Positions 26,961 through 34,849 of a stretch of DNA of 64,000 nt are shown here, piece by piece (the first letter of the stretch is position 1; every line of letters starts with the position of its first letter). The position numbers and the translations under genes are program-made. This stretch comes from Prolixibacter denitrificans (GTDB taxonomy: Bacteria; Bacteroidota; Bacteroidia; Bacteroidales; Prolixibacteraceae): assembly GCF_003014495.1 (NCBI RefSeq), contig NZ_PYGC01000002.1, positions 310,001 through 374,000 of the forward strand, read 5' to 3'. The notes beneath the pieces were generated by a model. The model was not told the DNA's origin. It did no database searches and was given only the letters and a program-made list of their open reading frames with translations.

Positions 26961-27587
26961 ATGAAATATAGAATACCAAGGTTTTTGTACCGAGGTGACA
27001 ATGACCACAAAAACAAGAGAGAGCTAAAAAATACTTTGAGCTATTATCAACTTCAATCAAATCTCATTAATGGTGGCGTTGGAAGAGAAATTATTGAAAA
27101 GCCACTGTTTGATTTAATAAATAAACACGTTGATACCGGATGGTCCGAAACTCATTTCCTTTCCTTTTCCGAGAGTGAGGATATTGCTCTTCGATTAGGA
27201 TTACATTGTGAACTCGACAAAGTGGTGAGAAATTTCATGGATTACCAAGAATACTTTGAAAATGACAAGGATTGGGATTTTGCATTAATAGCATTGGATA
27301 CTGATAAAATGTCGTTGGTTCAAGTTGGTCAAGGTGTGTATGAAGGATTTTACAGTCCAAGTCTCAAAGAGTTTGAATTTCAACTCAAATACCGGATAGT
27401 TCTGATTGATGTAGTAAGGTGTTTAGATAATCAGAAAGGTTATGAAGAAGCCAAGAAAAATTCCGAGAGAGATAGAGAATGGCTTGTATTACCTGCAACG
27501 GTTAAACAACTTAATTTTGGTGTTGAAAATTCTGGAATTTTAGATGGAGCCTGCATTCATGAAATAAAAAAATACAAGAGATATTGA
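26961..27587 (+). CDS. Cargo protein with ADP-ribosyltransferase-like motifs
   Basis: I do not recognise this 208-residue family. In order it shows FLYRGD (Arg at about residue 11), THFLSFSESEDIALRL (about 64-79, like the S-T-S strand) and KEFEFQ (about 136-141, an E-x-E). The R / S / E-x-E order and spacing resemble arginine-type mono-ADP-ribosyltransferases. If so, it would be an NAD-using toxin or effector. No signal peptide and no obvious antitoxin lie beside it. It stands alone between the restriction genes and the ubiquitin-like operon. Confidence 0.55.
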   Translation: MKYRIPRFLYRGDNDHKNKRELKNTLSYYQLQSNLINGGVGREIIEKPLFDLINKHVDTGWSETHFLSFSESEDIALRLGLHCELDKVVRNFMDYQEYFENDKDWDFALIALDTDKMSLVQVGQGVYEGFYSPSLKEFEFQLKYRIVLIDVVRCLDNQKGYEEAKKNSERDREWLVLPATVKQLNFGVENSGILDGACIHEIKKYKRY

Positions 27588-27626
27588 CACTGCCTGATAT
27601 TTTTTTGTGTCATCGTGATAAAAATT

Positions 27627-27929
27627 CTAAACCCATTTTATTCTGCCTTTTTTGATGAAGAAGTGACTTTTACATTCTATTCGTCTATTTATTGAAGGTG
27701 AAACTGTAGGTTTTTTAAACCAACCCAGTTTTATTTTCCATCTGGGGCGAGTTGTTGGTATCAGATTTAGGTAAATAATCTCGTTGCAACCACAAGGACA
27801 AATAAATGCAGCAGTCCATCTGTGCTTTTGATTTCCTTCGACATATAGAGTATTGGTGTGCAACAATTGTGGAATCTCATTTACAAATTGGTATTTATAT
27901 CTGAGTCTTTTAGCTTTCCATTTCCACAT
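27627..27929 (-). CDS. DUF6527-like protein of the ubiquitin-like operon
   Basis: This 100-residue protein has FICPCGCNEIIYLNL at about residues 42-56 and CKSHFFIKKGRIKW at about 86-99. This is the pattern of DUF6527 proteins often found at the end of bacterial ubiquitin-like operons. I recall that a serine-protease-like activity has been proposed for a small protein of such operons; whether this one qualifies is inference. Its conserved Ser-His (SHF) and nearby Lys are candidates. It starts 1 nt after the E1-JAMM stop, so it is the last gene of the operon. Confidence 0.7.
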   Translation of the reverse strand: MWKWKAKRLRYKYQFVNEIPQLLHTNTLYVEGNQKHRWTAAFICPCGCNEIIYLNLIPTTRPRWKIKLGWFKKPTVSPSINRRIECKSHFFIKKGRIKWV

Positions 27930-27930
27930 A

Positions 27931-29316
27931 TCAACTGAGTTCTGGTAATCCTAAAAGAGGTGAAATATCACCTTTCCCAATGGTTTTTATAAAGAGTTTG
28001 TCTTCTTCAACTTCCTCTGCAAGATACATTGGATCTGATAAGACAAATCGTTGTATGGAATACTTGTTATTCGGCTCTATTCTAAAAGGGTGTATTCTTG
28101 CTAAGAAATCGTTCACAGCAAGGCTCGCGTAAAACATGTTGACACTTATTACAGCAGGGGAATCGGTCTTTGCTTTTTTCAGATATTTCTCTTTTTCTAG
28201 ATTTGCGTAATGCTCGGGATTTTTCCGTAATTCTCCTGCTGAAAGCAGATCCTCGGGGGTATAAAGACCTCTTTTAAGTAATGAGGCTCGACCTGGGGTT
28301 ACGTAGTTAACGGTACCGTGGATCGATTCGATACCACCTTTTCCATCAGCATCTAATCTTACACCAATGTCGAGTAAAGGGGTCAAATAGTAGTTCGATA
28401 TTAAGTTTAACAAGTGTCTGCCATCAACGGTGTCAACACAGCCAAATATGAAATCGCACGATGCAACTGTTTTGATTGCTTCCATATTGTTATAAAGATT
28501 GTCAGAATATGTAGTCACCTCAGTACCAAATCCAAATGACATTATCGCATTTTTAAGTACTTCCACTTTGTGCCTTCGCTTAACGGCGTCCTCCTGCGTT
28601 GCGTTGATTATCCTATTCAGATTCTTTTCTTCAACTACATCAGGGTCGACTAAAACTAGTTTACCTATTCCTAATCTTGCCAATTGTTCAATAACAGGAC
28701 TACCAGTTCCCGAACATCCAATAACAGCTACGGACATTTTCTTCAGAATTTGGTATGTTCCCTCTCCAAAAGCTTGAATATTTCTGATATCGACCTCTCT
28801 TTTTTGGAGACCTTCGTCATTATTTTGCTCAAACCTTTTTATGTCATCAGAGATAATAGATACTGAACTTATGGCATGGAAAGTGAGCTTGTCGTCAATT
28901 ATTCTTCCAAGAATTCTCCCATCAGGTACCATAATGGCTGAAAGATGGTTTTTAGTATTTAATGTCCATCCGAAAACTGATTCGAATAGCTTTAGATCAG
29001 AATCGTCATCTGTATTGGAAAAATTAGAGTAACCTGAAGGGTGAGAATGTATTTTGAGTACTGAATAGCCGTTTTTTTCTGCTTCAACAAGTATTGGTTG
29101 AATACGATCGGTTTTCCAATCAAGGAATAGTTCCTCTCTAACAATACAATCTGAATAAGGGATTGGAAAGATCTTGTGAACCGTAAATATTGTCTCGTCT
29201 TTCAGCGTTAATCTGCCACATAATCCTATAGCAATAGCTTCTTTTCCGTCACCAGGATACAAATACTGCTTCAATTCGCGGTAATGAATTCCGCTTATTC
29301 TTAGTTTACAACTCAT
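27931..29316 (-). CDS. JAMM peptidase-E1 (ThiF-like) fusion of a ubiquitin-like system
   Basis: This 461-residue protein has two domains. The N-terminal JAB/MPN metallopeptidase has Glu26 and HSHPSGYSNFSNTD (His90, His92, Ser100, Asp103), matching E...HxH-x7-S-x2-D exactly. The C-terminal E1/ThiF adenylation domain (about 193-440) has VIGCSGTGSP (nucleotide loop), VLVDPDVVEEKNLNR (Asp and Arg finger) and FGCVDTVDGR. E1 activates the C terminus of a ubiquitin-like protein with ATP; JAMM enzymes remove or trim such proteins. The start is the ATG at 29316, which overlaps the E2-like stop (ATGA). A longer frame starts seven codons upstream but lacks this coupling. Confidence 0.92.
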   Translation of the reverse strand: MSCKLRISGIHYRELKQYLYPGDGKEAIAIGLCGRLTLKDETIFTVHKIFPIPYSDCIVREELFLDWKTDRIQPILVEAEKNGYSVLKIHSHPSGYSNFSNTDDDSDLKLFESVFGWTLNTKNHLSAIMVPDGRILGRIIDDKLTFHAISSVSIISDDIKRFEQNNDEGLQKREVDIRNIQAFGEGTYQILKKMSVAVIGCSGTGSPVIEQLARLGIGKLVLVDPDVVEEKNLNRIINATQEDAVKRRHKVEVLKNAIMSFGFGTEVTTYSDNLYNNMEAIKTVASCDFIFGCVDTVDGRHLLNLISNYYLTPLLDIGVRLDADGKGGIESIHGTVNYVTPGRASLLKRGLYTPEDLLSAGELRKNPEHYANLEKEKYLKKAKTDSPAVISVNMFYASLAVNDFLARIHPFRIEPNNKYSIQRFVLSDPMYLAEEVEEDKLFIKTIGKGDISPLLGLPELS

Positions 29317-29708
29317 TGAAATTCCCTTTCTAGCCAATATTTAATTGAAATAAAATGAGTGATGATGCTGTCAACGCCTGGTTCCCAGGCATTGGTGCCT
29401 GTCCTATGTCTAGACCAACGTTGCCATGATTTCTCATCTAAAGCTTGTACACAATTGGTGGCATTTATTTGTTTGCCATCTAATCTTTGTAACGCAGGAT
29501 GAAAATATGCCATATCAAGAGGTGCTATGGGATAGCCTGAGGGAATTTTAATTGCAACGTCCACACAGGTTATTGAATATCCTTTTGGCACAGGGTAATC
29601 ATAAACAATCAACCACTCTGAATTAGATTCTTTAAGGGTCTCCCAATTGAGACCCAAAGAATCCAAAAACGAAGTGTCTTCAGGGGGTAATAAAAATTGT
29701 TTTCTCAT
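29313..29708 (-). CDS. E2-like conjugating protein (prokaryotic E2 family E type)
   Basis: This 131-residue protein matches the bacterial E2-like proteins of Prok-E2_E type. Features are WLIVYDYPVPKGY, VAIKIPSGYPIAPLDMAYF (the proline-rich E2 beta-meander), then LDGKQINATNCVQALDEKSW and RWSRHR. The two cysteines are Cys48 and Cys86. Cys86 sits where an E2 catalytic cysteine would be plausible, but related systems may not use an E2 thioester, so the chemistry is open. It overlaps both neighbours by ATGA, which implies tight translational coupling. Confidence 0.85.
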   Translation of the reverse strand: MRKQFLLPPEDTSFLDSLGLNWETLKESNSEWLIVYDYPVPKGYSITCVDVAIKIPSGYPIAPLDMAYFHPALQRLDGKQINATNCVQALDEKSWQRWSRHRTGTNAWEPGVDSIITHFISIKYWLEREFQ

Positions 29709-30004
29709 CTAGAGCCCTCCTGTTGCTGTAATGGAATTGTCATGAATCTTTCTATGCCGGGCTCAGTAAAATCAACCAATTCTTCATAGTTGATTTTTCT
29801 CACTGTTCCACTTCTTAGCTTCTGATTCAATTGGTAGTGGTTGTATGGATTCTTATTGGCCAATTCGAGGATTTCTTTTCCAGTCATAGCATCGACATCA
29901 ACAACATACTTGTTCCGGTCAACACGAATTTGATACGTCTTCCCTTTTTCAGGTTTTCCTAAGGGATTTTTTTCTGAGAATTCTTCTAAATCAATGATTT
30001 CCAT
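29705..30004 (-). CDS. Ubiquitin-like protein (multiubiquitin-domain family, single domain)
   Basis: This 99-residue protein has the multiubiquitin/beta-grasp pattern: YQIRVDRNKYVVDVDAMTGK (strands 1-2 and loop), EILELANKNPYNHYQL (helix), and ELVDFTEPGIERFMTIP near the end. There is only one beta-grasp unit. The C terminus reads QQEGSR, so a glycine lies two residues from the end and would need trimming to become the conjugated terminus. A JAMM domain and a DUF6527 protein are encoded in the same operon and could do this. It is the presumed modifier of the system. Confidence 0.85.
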   Translation of the reverse strand: MEIIDLEEFSEKNPLGKPEKGKTYQIRVDRNKYVVDVDAMTGKEILELANKNPYNHYQLNQKLRSGTVRKINYEELVDFTEPGIERFMTIPLQQQEGSR

Positions 30005-30034
30005 TGTGTAAATGTTTAAAGGGTTAAATACTAG

Positions 30035-30208
30035 TTATTTTTCTTTTCTAACACCCTTAAAGGGTTTGTTATCAGACTTCTGATCCATGAATTTACCTGA
30101 TTCGGTATCTCTTTTTGTCCAACGGTCAATTTTTGGATTATAAGTTTGAGATCTTTGTTTTACGGCACCTTCTCGGTGTCCATCGTTGGGTTTTCCGTTT
30201 TTAGCCAT
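30035..30208 (-). CDS. Small charged protein at the head of the ubiquitin-like operon
   Basis: This 57-residue, strongly basic and hydrophilic protein starts MAKNGKPNDGHREGAVKQRS, then NPKIDRWTKRDTESGKFMD and KPFKGVRKEK. The ATG at 30208 is chosen over a longer frame because it is preceded by GGAG at good spacing. I have seen similar short proteins near defence and restriction loci, but no function is known to me. As the first gene of the operon, it could be a modification substrate, an adaptor, or a stability switch. Confidence 0.72.
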   Translation of the reverse strand: MAKNGKPNDGHREGAVKQRSQTYNPKIDRWTKRDTESGKFMDQKSDNKPFKGVRKEK

Positions 30209-30304
30209 AATAGGACTCCTTTCTTTTTTTATATTTGTTAATTGAAATCGCGGATTAAGGCAATTCCTCATAAAAAATACTTCAAAGCGTTACCAACGGT
30301 TTTA

Positions 30305-30319
30305 GGTATATATAATACC
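30305..30319. promoter_or_regulatory. Palindrome between the divergent ubiquitin-like and sigma-like transcripts
   Basis: GGTATATATAATACC, with arms GGTAT and ATACC, lies 9 bp before the sigma-like start in the 119-bp divergent region. It is a candidate operator or promoter part for one or both directions. Confidence 0.35.
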
Positions 30320-30327
30320 AGTCAAGA

Positions 30328-30990
30328 ATGATAGATTGGAGAAATTATAAGGAAACTCCGACAACTGAACTTATTGAGCTTATAAAGTCAAAGGACGGTC
30401 TTGGAAATCTTGATATAGCTAAAGCAGCGTTTCGTGCTTTTTATTTTAGATTTTGGCCTGTAATTGCAAAGACGGCCGAACGTATAAGCCTAAACAACAA
30501 CTTTGACAAAGAATTTGCAGTAGAAATTCTTGAAAGAACCTTTAAGCGGTTCTGGAAATATCCAAATTTTAGGCTTGAAAAAATGAAAGCCTCTACTCCT
30601 GATAAAGGGGTAGAATTGTACCTTCTACGAATTGCACAAAATTCATTTTATGATTTACTCAATGAGCGAAAAGGAATAAATGTCTCTCCATATGATGGTA
30701 GTGAGGAAATCGTTTATGATGTTGAAATTCCTGATGAATTATTGAATGTCAGAAGTGAAAAACTCATTATTCTCAAAAAGGTGTTGGAGACATTTTCTTG
30801 GAAGCACAAAGTTATTTACTTGACCTACCTTAAGTATGAAATGCAGGGACATAAATTACCTAGGAAGCTTTTAACTGAATTGCGTGAAAAGCTTGATATC
30901 TCTCAAGATACGATACGCTATTACAGATATGAGGTAATTAGGAAAATAAACGAATACACCGAGTTATGGCAACAAAGGGACGAAGTTTAG
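30328..30990 (+). CDS. Sigma-70-like (ECF-like) RNA polymerase sigma factor
   Basis: This 220-residue protein has the layout of a small sigma factor. A region 2-like segment FRAFYFRFWPVIAKTAERIS (about 35-54) continues to a helix ending LYLLRIAQNSFYDLLNERK. The C-terminal region 4-like helix-turn-helix reads LREKLDISQDTIRYYRYEVI (about 190-209). It is divergent from the ubiquitin-like operon with 119 bp between the starts, and overlaps the next gene by 25 bp. It may drive the operon or respond to it; this is inferred from position. Confidence 0.7.
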   Translation: MIDWRNYKETPTTELIELIKSKDGLGNLDIAKAAFRAFYFRFWPVIAKTAERISLNNNFDKEFAVEILERTFKRFWKYPNFRLEKMKASTPDKGVELYLLRIAQNSFYDLLNERKGINVSPYDGSEEIVYDVEIPDELLNVRSEKLIILKKVLETFSWKHKVIYLTYLKYEMQGHKLPRKLLTELREKLDISQDTIRYYRYEVIRKINEYTELWQQRDEV

Positions 30991-31757
30991 ATCAAAGCAA
31001 AGTAGATCATATATTGGCTTCAACAGGTTTTATTTTTCCTCGAACTGAACATGAACTGGATTATTTTAATAACCTGTATGCCGACTGGGACTCTGAATTG
31101 AAAAATTGCCTGGGAGATCCCGATAAAATATTTGCAGAGGAAGAAAAGAAAATGAATACGAATTTACCTCTGGCAAAGAATGGAAGGAACAAAAACACCT
31201 ATTTCAAAAGAGCTGTTCTCGCAGCTGAAATAACATCTCAGTTATATGAAGAACCAACTTTTGGTCATGTAAAGCTTCAAAAACTCATGTTTTTGTGTGA
31301 AAACATAGAAGGAATGAACATCAGAAATCATTATTCTAAGCAGGTTGCCGGCCCTTACGATAATAAGTTCATGCATAGTATTGATCATGAATTTAAAAAG
31401 CAAGGATGGTTTAATGTAAAGAGAGAAAAGAGAGGGGTGATTACGAGGTATTTGTACGCTCCTTCTAACAATTATGGTTCGCATAGAAGATATTACAATA
31501 GATATTTTAGTAGCAGTAAGGGGCGGATACAATGGTTTATTGATGTATTTAAAAAGGCTCCGTTTCATAAAGTTGAGCTTGTTGCTACTCTTTATGGTTG
31601 TTGGTTAGAATTAATTGAAAAGAATCAGCTTGTTAACGATGAAAGTCTCATAAAGCTTCTATATGATTGGTCAGAGCAGAAGAAAAAATTTGCCTGGGAA
31701 GATGCCCAAAAAGCAATTAGGTGGATGATAGAAAATGGTGTTACTCCAGCAGGTTAG
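30966..31757 (+). CDS. Panacea-like (DUF4065-related) domain protein
   Basis: This 263-residue protein has a central block HVKLQKLMFLCENIEGMN followed by SKQVAGPYDNKFMHSIDHE and KKQGWFNV. It resembles the KLQKLLY...GP pattern of Panacea/SocA-type domains, which serve as antitoxin or proteolysis-adaptor modules. The N-terminal about 90 residues have no match I can name. It overlaps the sigma-like gene and is therefore coupled to it. Confidence 0.6.
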   Translation: MATKGRSLDQSKVDHILASTGFIFPRTEHELDYFNNLYADWDSELKNCLGDPDKIFAEEEKKMNTNLPLAKNGRNKNTYFKRAVLAAEITSQLYEEPTFGHVKLQKLMFLCENIEGMNIRNHYSKQVAGPYDNKFMHSIDHEFKKQGWFNVKREKRGVITRYLYAPSNNYGSHRRYYNRYFSSSKGRIQWFIDVFKKAPFHKVELVATLYGCWLELIEKNQLVNDESLIKLLYDWSEQKKKFAWEDAQKAIRWMIENGVTPAG

Positions 31758-31928
31758 TTGTTGATATTTTCAGGGGTCTGAGATTCACAACACTATTTAA
31801 AAAATGTGTAAAAAAGAAAAGCCTGGGCTAGACCTCTTTTATAGCCAGCCGAACCTTCTTGGTTTCAAATATGATTCGAACTGAATCAGAGTGATTTCCC
31901 AATTGCCTTTGAGGTTTTTTTTTCATCG

Positions 31929-31980
31929 CTTTCCTCGAGGACAAAAATGCCTTTTCGTTATTGTTGTGTATCGAGGAAAG
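31929..31980. repeat. Spaced 10-bp inverted repeat
   Basis: CTTTCCTCGA (31929-31938) and TCGAGGAAAG (31971-31980) are perfect arms 32 bp apart in the 235-bp gap between two cargo blocks. No T-run follows on either strand, so it is not a normal terminator. The role is unknown. Confidence 0.4.
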
Positions 31981-31992
31981 AGAGATTACGGA

Positions 31993-32295
31993 CTAACTCA
32001 CCTTTTCAGCTTTCTTTAGCGTAAATGATTTTACCAAAAACAAGACTGCTGCGATGATATCAATGGGCATCCAAGCAGATTTGTCGTCCAGGTAAATCGG
32101 TAGCAGCGGATTAAACAGAATGGCGATTATTGCGAATGCTACCACCCAGAAATTGATTCCATTGTCAATCTCACTAATAATTGCCGCAACTGCTCCGATT
32201 GTTACTGCAATGCGAAGGAGAATGTAAAATCCGCTGGGTAAGGCTGCCAGTGAGAGTAACAATAAGGCTGCGCTTAGTAAAAGTACAAATCTCAT
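31993..32295 (-). CDS. Small integral membrane protein
   Basis: This 100-residue protein has about four hydrophobic segments and a charged end KSFTLKKAEKVS. It resembles small DUF6804-type membrane proteins. The function is unknown. It is the first of several minus-strand cargo genes that are spaced rather than overlapping. Confidence 0.65.
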   Translation of the reverse strand: MRFVLLLSAALLLLSLAALPSGFYILLRIAVTIGAVAAIISEIDNGINFWVVAFAIIAILFNPLLPIYLDDKSAWMPIDIIAAVLFLVKSFTLKKAEKVS

Positions 32296-32432
32296 TATAT
32301 AAATAAATTTAGTTATGTTGTTATTTGGTGGTAAGATATTGAAATTTGTTCAAGGAAAAAGCATCTTAATCTTTATTGTTGGATTTGACAACAGTAATAG
32401 CGTTTAACGGACGAAGCCACCCTTTGACGTGC

Positions 32433-32804
32433 CTATCTTAACAAATCCTTTTTCAACGCATTATATTCTTCATCGGTAATCGCTCCGCTATTTTTTAGAT
32501 CTGCCAATTTTTGTAGTTGATCAATTTTATTTTGTCTGTCAGTTGATTTGAGGTTTGTTCTACCCAGGTCGATTGCTTTAATCTTTTTGTAAGTTCCTTT
32601 AGCGGAATCTTTTGCCAATTCTCCGACTCCTTTAAATGTATCAATCATCATATCCCAATCTTCTGGGTCGGCGATCTTACTGCCGAATCTACCTCTCACA
32701 CGAACATTAAATAGTTTTGAAAAACCCGCCATTATTGCACCTAAGAAAATCATTAGAAATATCAAAAGGCCAATGACAAGTAAAATGGTGCCGATAGTAT
32801 CCAT
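32433..32804 (-). CDS. Membrane-anchored SHOCT-domain protein
   Basis: This 123-residue protein has one N-terminal transmembrane helix (about residues 6-28), a basic middle part, and a C-terminal SHOCT motif (LQKLADLKNSGAITDEEYNA). SHOCT is a short oligomerisation motif found in many membrane-linked proteins. The role is unknown. Confidence 0.75.
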   Translation of the reverse strand: MDTIGTILLVIGLLIFLMIFLGAIMAGFSKLFNVRVRGRFGSKIADPEDWDMMIDTFKGVGELAKDSAKGTYKKIKAIDLGRTNLKSTDRQNKIDQLQKLADLKNSGAITDEEYNALKKDLLR

Positions 32805-32879
32805 GATTAAGAAATTAAATTGTTGTTGTTTCTGATTTACTTAATTGTGATTTTAAGTTATTAGGAAATATTCTAAAGG

Positions 32880-33503
32880 TTACTCCCAAATATTGTCGAT
32901 TACGATACTATTGAACATCTGTCCAAATAGCGGCTTGATCGCATCATACCTATTCTTAACACTGCTCTCGGATTCACCGATTTTATTCGTAACCATAAAA
33001 GTCAGAGTAAAAATATAATCCTGGTAAATAACAATATATGCCGATGAATAAGAAAAGAATACTCGATTCATTCTTTTACCGGTCATTGTATAATTAACCA
33101 ATCCAGCTCTTTGGCCTTCAATTTGGATATTACTATTACTCGAAATATATGATCCATTGGGAGGTACAAACATGTTTAACCCTTCTTTGGACAATAGGTG
33201 GCTTATTTCGGGTTTCGTAAAAATGTCATTGCTTTTTCTAACCATGAGCAGTGCATTCACATAATTTCCGGGCTGAACAAGGTCGACCAGAACATGTGGA
33301 TGACGGCCTTCAAGAGACTTCCATGATTGCGGGTACTTTAAATGTATTTTTAAACCTTGTGATTTACCTTGCCCATTCGAAAAATATTCAATGGTTTTAC
33401 CAGCATTGAATTCACTAATCGAATTCTTCTCTATGGATGTTTGAGCATGCATGGAGGTTGTTAGCAAACAAAGCAGGGAAATGTATAATAGTTTGTAAAT
33501 CAT
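32880..33503 (-). CDS. Secreted protein of unknown function
   Basis: This 207-residue protein has a clear signal peptide (hydrophobic core, then MHAQ cleavage at about residue 20). The mature part reads LKIHLKYPQSWKSLEGRHPH and later FFSYSSAYIVIYQDYIFTLT. It resembles small PsbP/DUF1795-like periplasmic folds by layout, but this is weak. Confidence 0.6.
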   Translation of the reverse strand: MIYKLLYISLLCLLTTSMHAQTSIEKNSISEFNAGKTIEYFSNGQGKSQGLKIHLKYPQSWKSLEGRHPHVLVDLVQPGNYVNALLMVRKSNDIFTKPEISHLLSKEGLNMFVPPNGSYISSNSNIQIEGQRAGLVNYTMTGKRMNRVFFSYSSAYIVIYQDYIFTLTFMVTNKIGESESSVKNRYDAIKPLFGQMFNSIVIDNIWE

Positions 33504-33536
33504 ATCGATGTACTATTTGAAGGGGGTTTGCGTTAA

Positions 33537-33956
33537 TTATTCAATTTTCTTGGTCCTCATCAGTTGACTGCACTTGGGGCAAATTGGATTCTCTTTCGTC
33601 CATTTAATGCCTTGAGTATTTCCACAGCGAAGGCATTTGGATTCTGGTCTTTCATCATGGTCTGCATAAAGAGCCGGTTCAATAGATTGATCTCCTTCGA
33701 TTTCTTTGGGTAAGTCCAGATTGAAGTCTGGAAATACTTCTTTCATTTCGAAGAAAAGAGGCAAAGTTTTGTGCAGCGTAATTTCCGTAACAATGCTTTC
33801 GTAAAGAATTTGGCAATCCGGGCATACAAATGTTTCCATGTAGTTGTTGCAGCCTTTATCGAGATACCGTTCTCCTGCCACTTGTGCCTCATATCCGCAA
33901 TGGTCACAATGAAATACTCTTTTGTAAGGTGGATTTCCTTCGCTCATTTCAGTCAT
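33537..33956 (-). CDS. Double zinc-ribbon protein
   Basis: This 139-residue soluble protein has four CxxC pairs: CDHC and CPDC in the first half, CLRC and CPKC in the second. They should form two zinc ribbons around an acidic middle segment. It could bind nucleic acid or protein; there is no family name I can support. Confidence 0.65.
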   Translation of the reverse strand: MTEMSEGNPPYKRVFHCDHCGYEAQVAGERYLDKGCNNYMETFVCPDCQILYESIVTEITLHKTLPLFFEMKEVFPDFNLDLPKEIEGDQSIEPALYADHDERPESKCLRCGNTQGIKWTKENPICPKCSQLMRTKKIE

Positions 33957-33997
33957 TTTTGAAAAACAGGGTTTTATTCGTTAGAGGATCAAAAGGC

Positions 33998-34798
33998 CTA
34001 ATTCCTCCAGCTATTTTTCAATTGGTAGATAAGTAGGATCAACATTAAGCCAATGAGAACTGCAACAATTGGAATGATGGCTTTGAACGTCTCCTCTCTT
34101 TTCTTGGCTTTTGCTTTCTCTAAGGCCTTATCCAGATCTGGGTATATGTCAAGCGTGCTTCCTAAATCCTTTTCATATTTGGAAACATCTACATTAGAAG
34201 GAATAGGTTCCAAAGACTGTCCGGCCTTAACTTCATGTATATCAAATTTTCCAGGGTCTAAGAAAGATAATGGGTCTTCCTCTGTATTAGTTTTATCTGA
34301 TTGCCAGTTAGTGGAATTGGAAAAGGAATAAAACTGCTTGATCTCCGAAAACAAGAAATTCTGGGGCTTCAATATGAAGTTGATATTTTTTGAAGGGAGT
34401 TGTGCTTTTATTCCTTTCAAGGATGCCAAAGCATCGAAATATATTATGAACCTGGCGTTGCTGTTTCGGCTATTGTACGCTGTCAATGTGATTGGATTCG
34501 CGTTAGTATTTACAGAGCGTATATTGAACCGTTCGCGGTAGTCTGCAGAGCGAATCGTAATATGTGATTTCTCCAGTATTATTTCCCCGTCTTCGTTTGT
34601 TTGCCCACTCTTACCGTTTACAAAATAGGTTGATGACGAATAAGGTAGTGTGAGGGATGATTGACCGGAGCCATATTGTTTGGGCGGACTTGGATTGGCG
34701 ACAATCGTAACTGAGGTACAAAGCACAGTACTGATAATTGTTATCAGTTGAAATTTGAAATACCTACGTTGGGGAAAGGTTTTGAATAAAGGTCGCAT
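33998..34798 (-). CDS. Exported single-pass membrane protein of unknown function
   Basis: This 266-residue protein has an N-terminal signal-like helix, a mature domain of about 180 residues rich in beta-strand-like and Ser/Asn residues, and a C-terminal transmembrane helix (IIPIVAVLIGLMLILLIYQL) after a charged helical stretch. It is probably anchored in the inner membrane with the domain outside. No family recognised. Confidence 0.6.
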   Translation of the reverse strand: MRPLFKTFPQRRYFKFQLITIISTVLCTSVTIVANPSPPKQYGSGQSSLTLPYSSSTYFVNGKSGQTNEDGEIILEKSHITIRSADYRERFNIRSVNTNANPITLTAYNSRNSNARFIIYFDALASLKGIKAQLPSKNINFILKPQNFLFSEIKQFYSFSNSTNWQSDKTNTEEDPLSFLDPGKFDIHEVKAGQSLEPIPSNVDVSKYEKDLGSTLDIYPDLDKALEKAKAKKREETFKAIIPIVAVLIGLMLILLIYQLKNSWRN

Positions 34799-34849
34799 GG
34801 CAAATATAGGTTAATTTAGATTGACTATTTGAAATATGGCACCAAGCGA

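Noticed and set aside
27931-30004. E1/E2/JAMM genes as a type II CBASS
   Set aside because: No CD-NTase or CBASS effector lies nearby, and a ubiquitin-like protein and DUF6527 are present.
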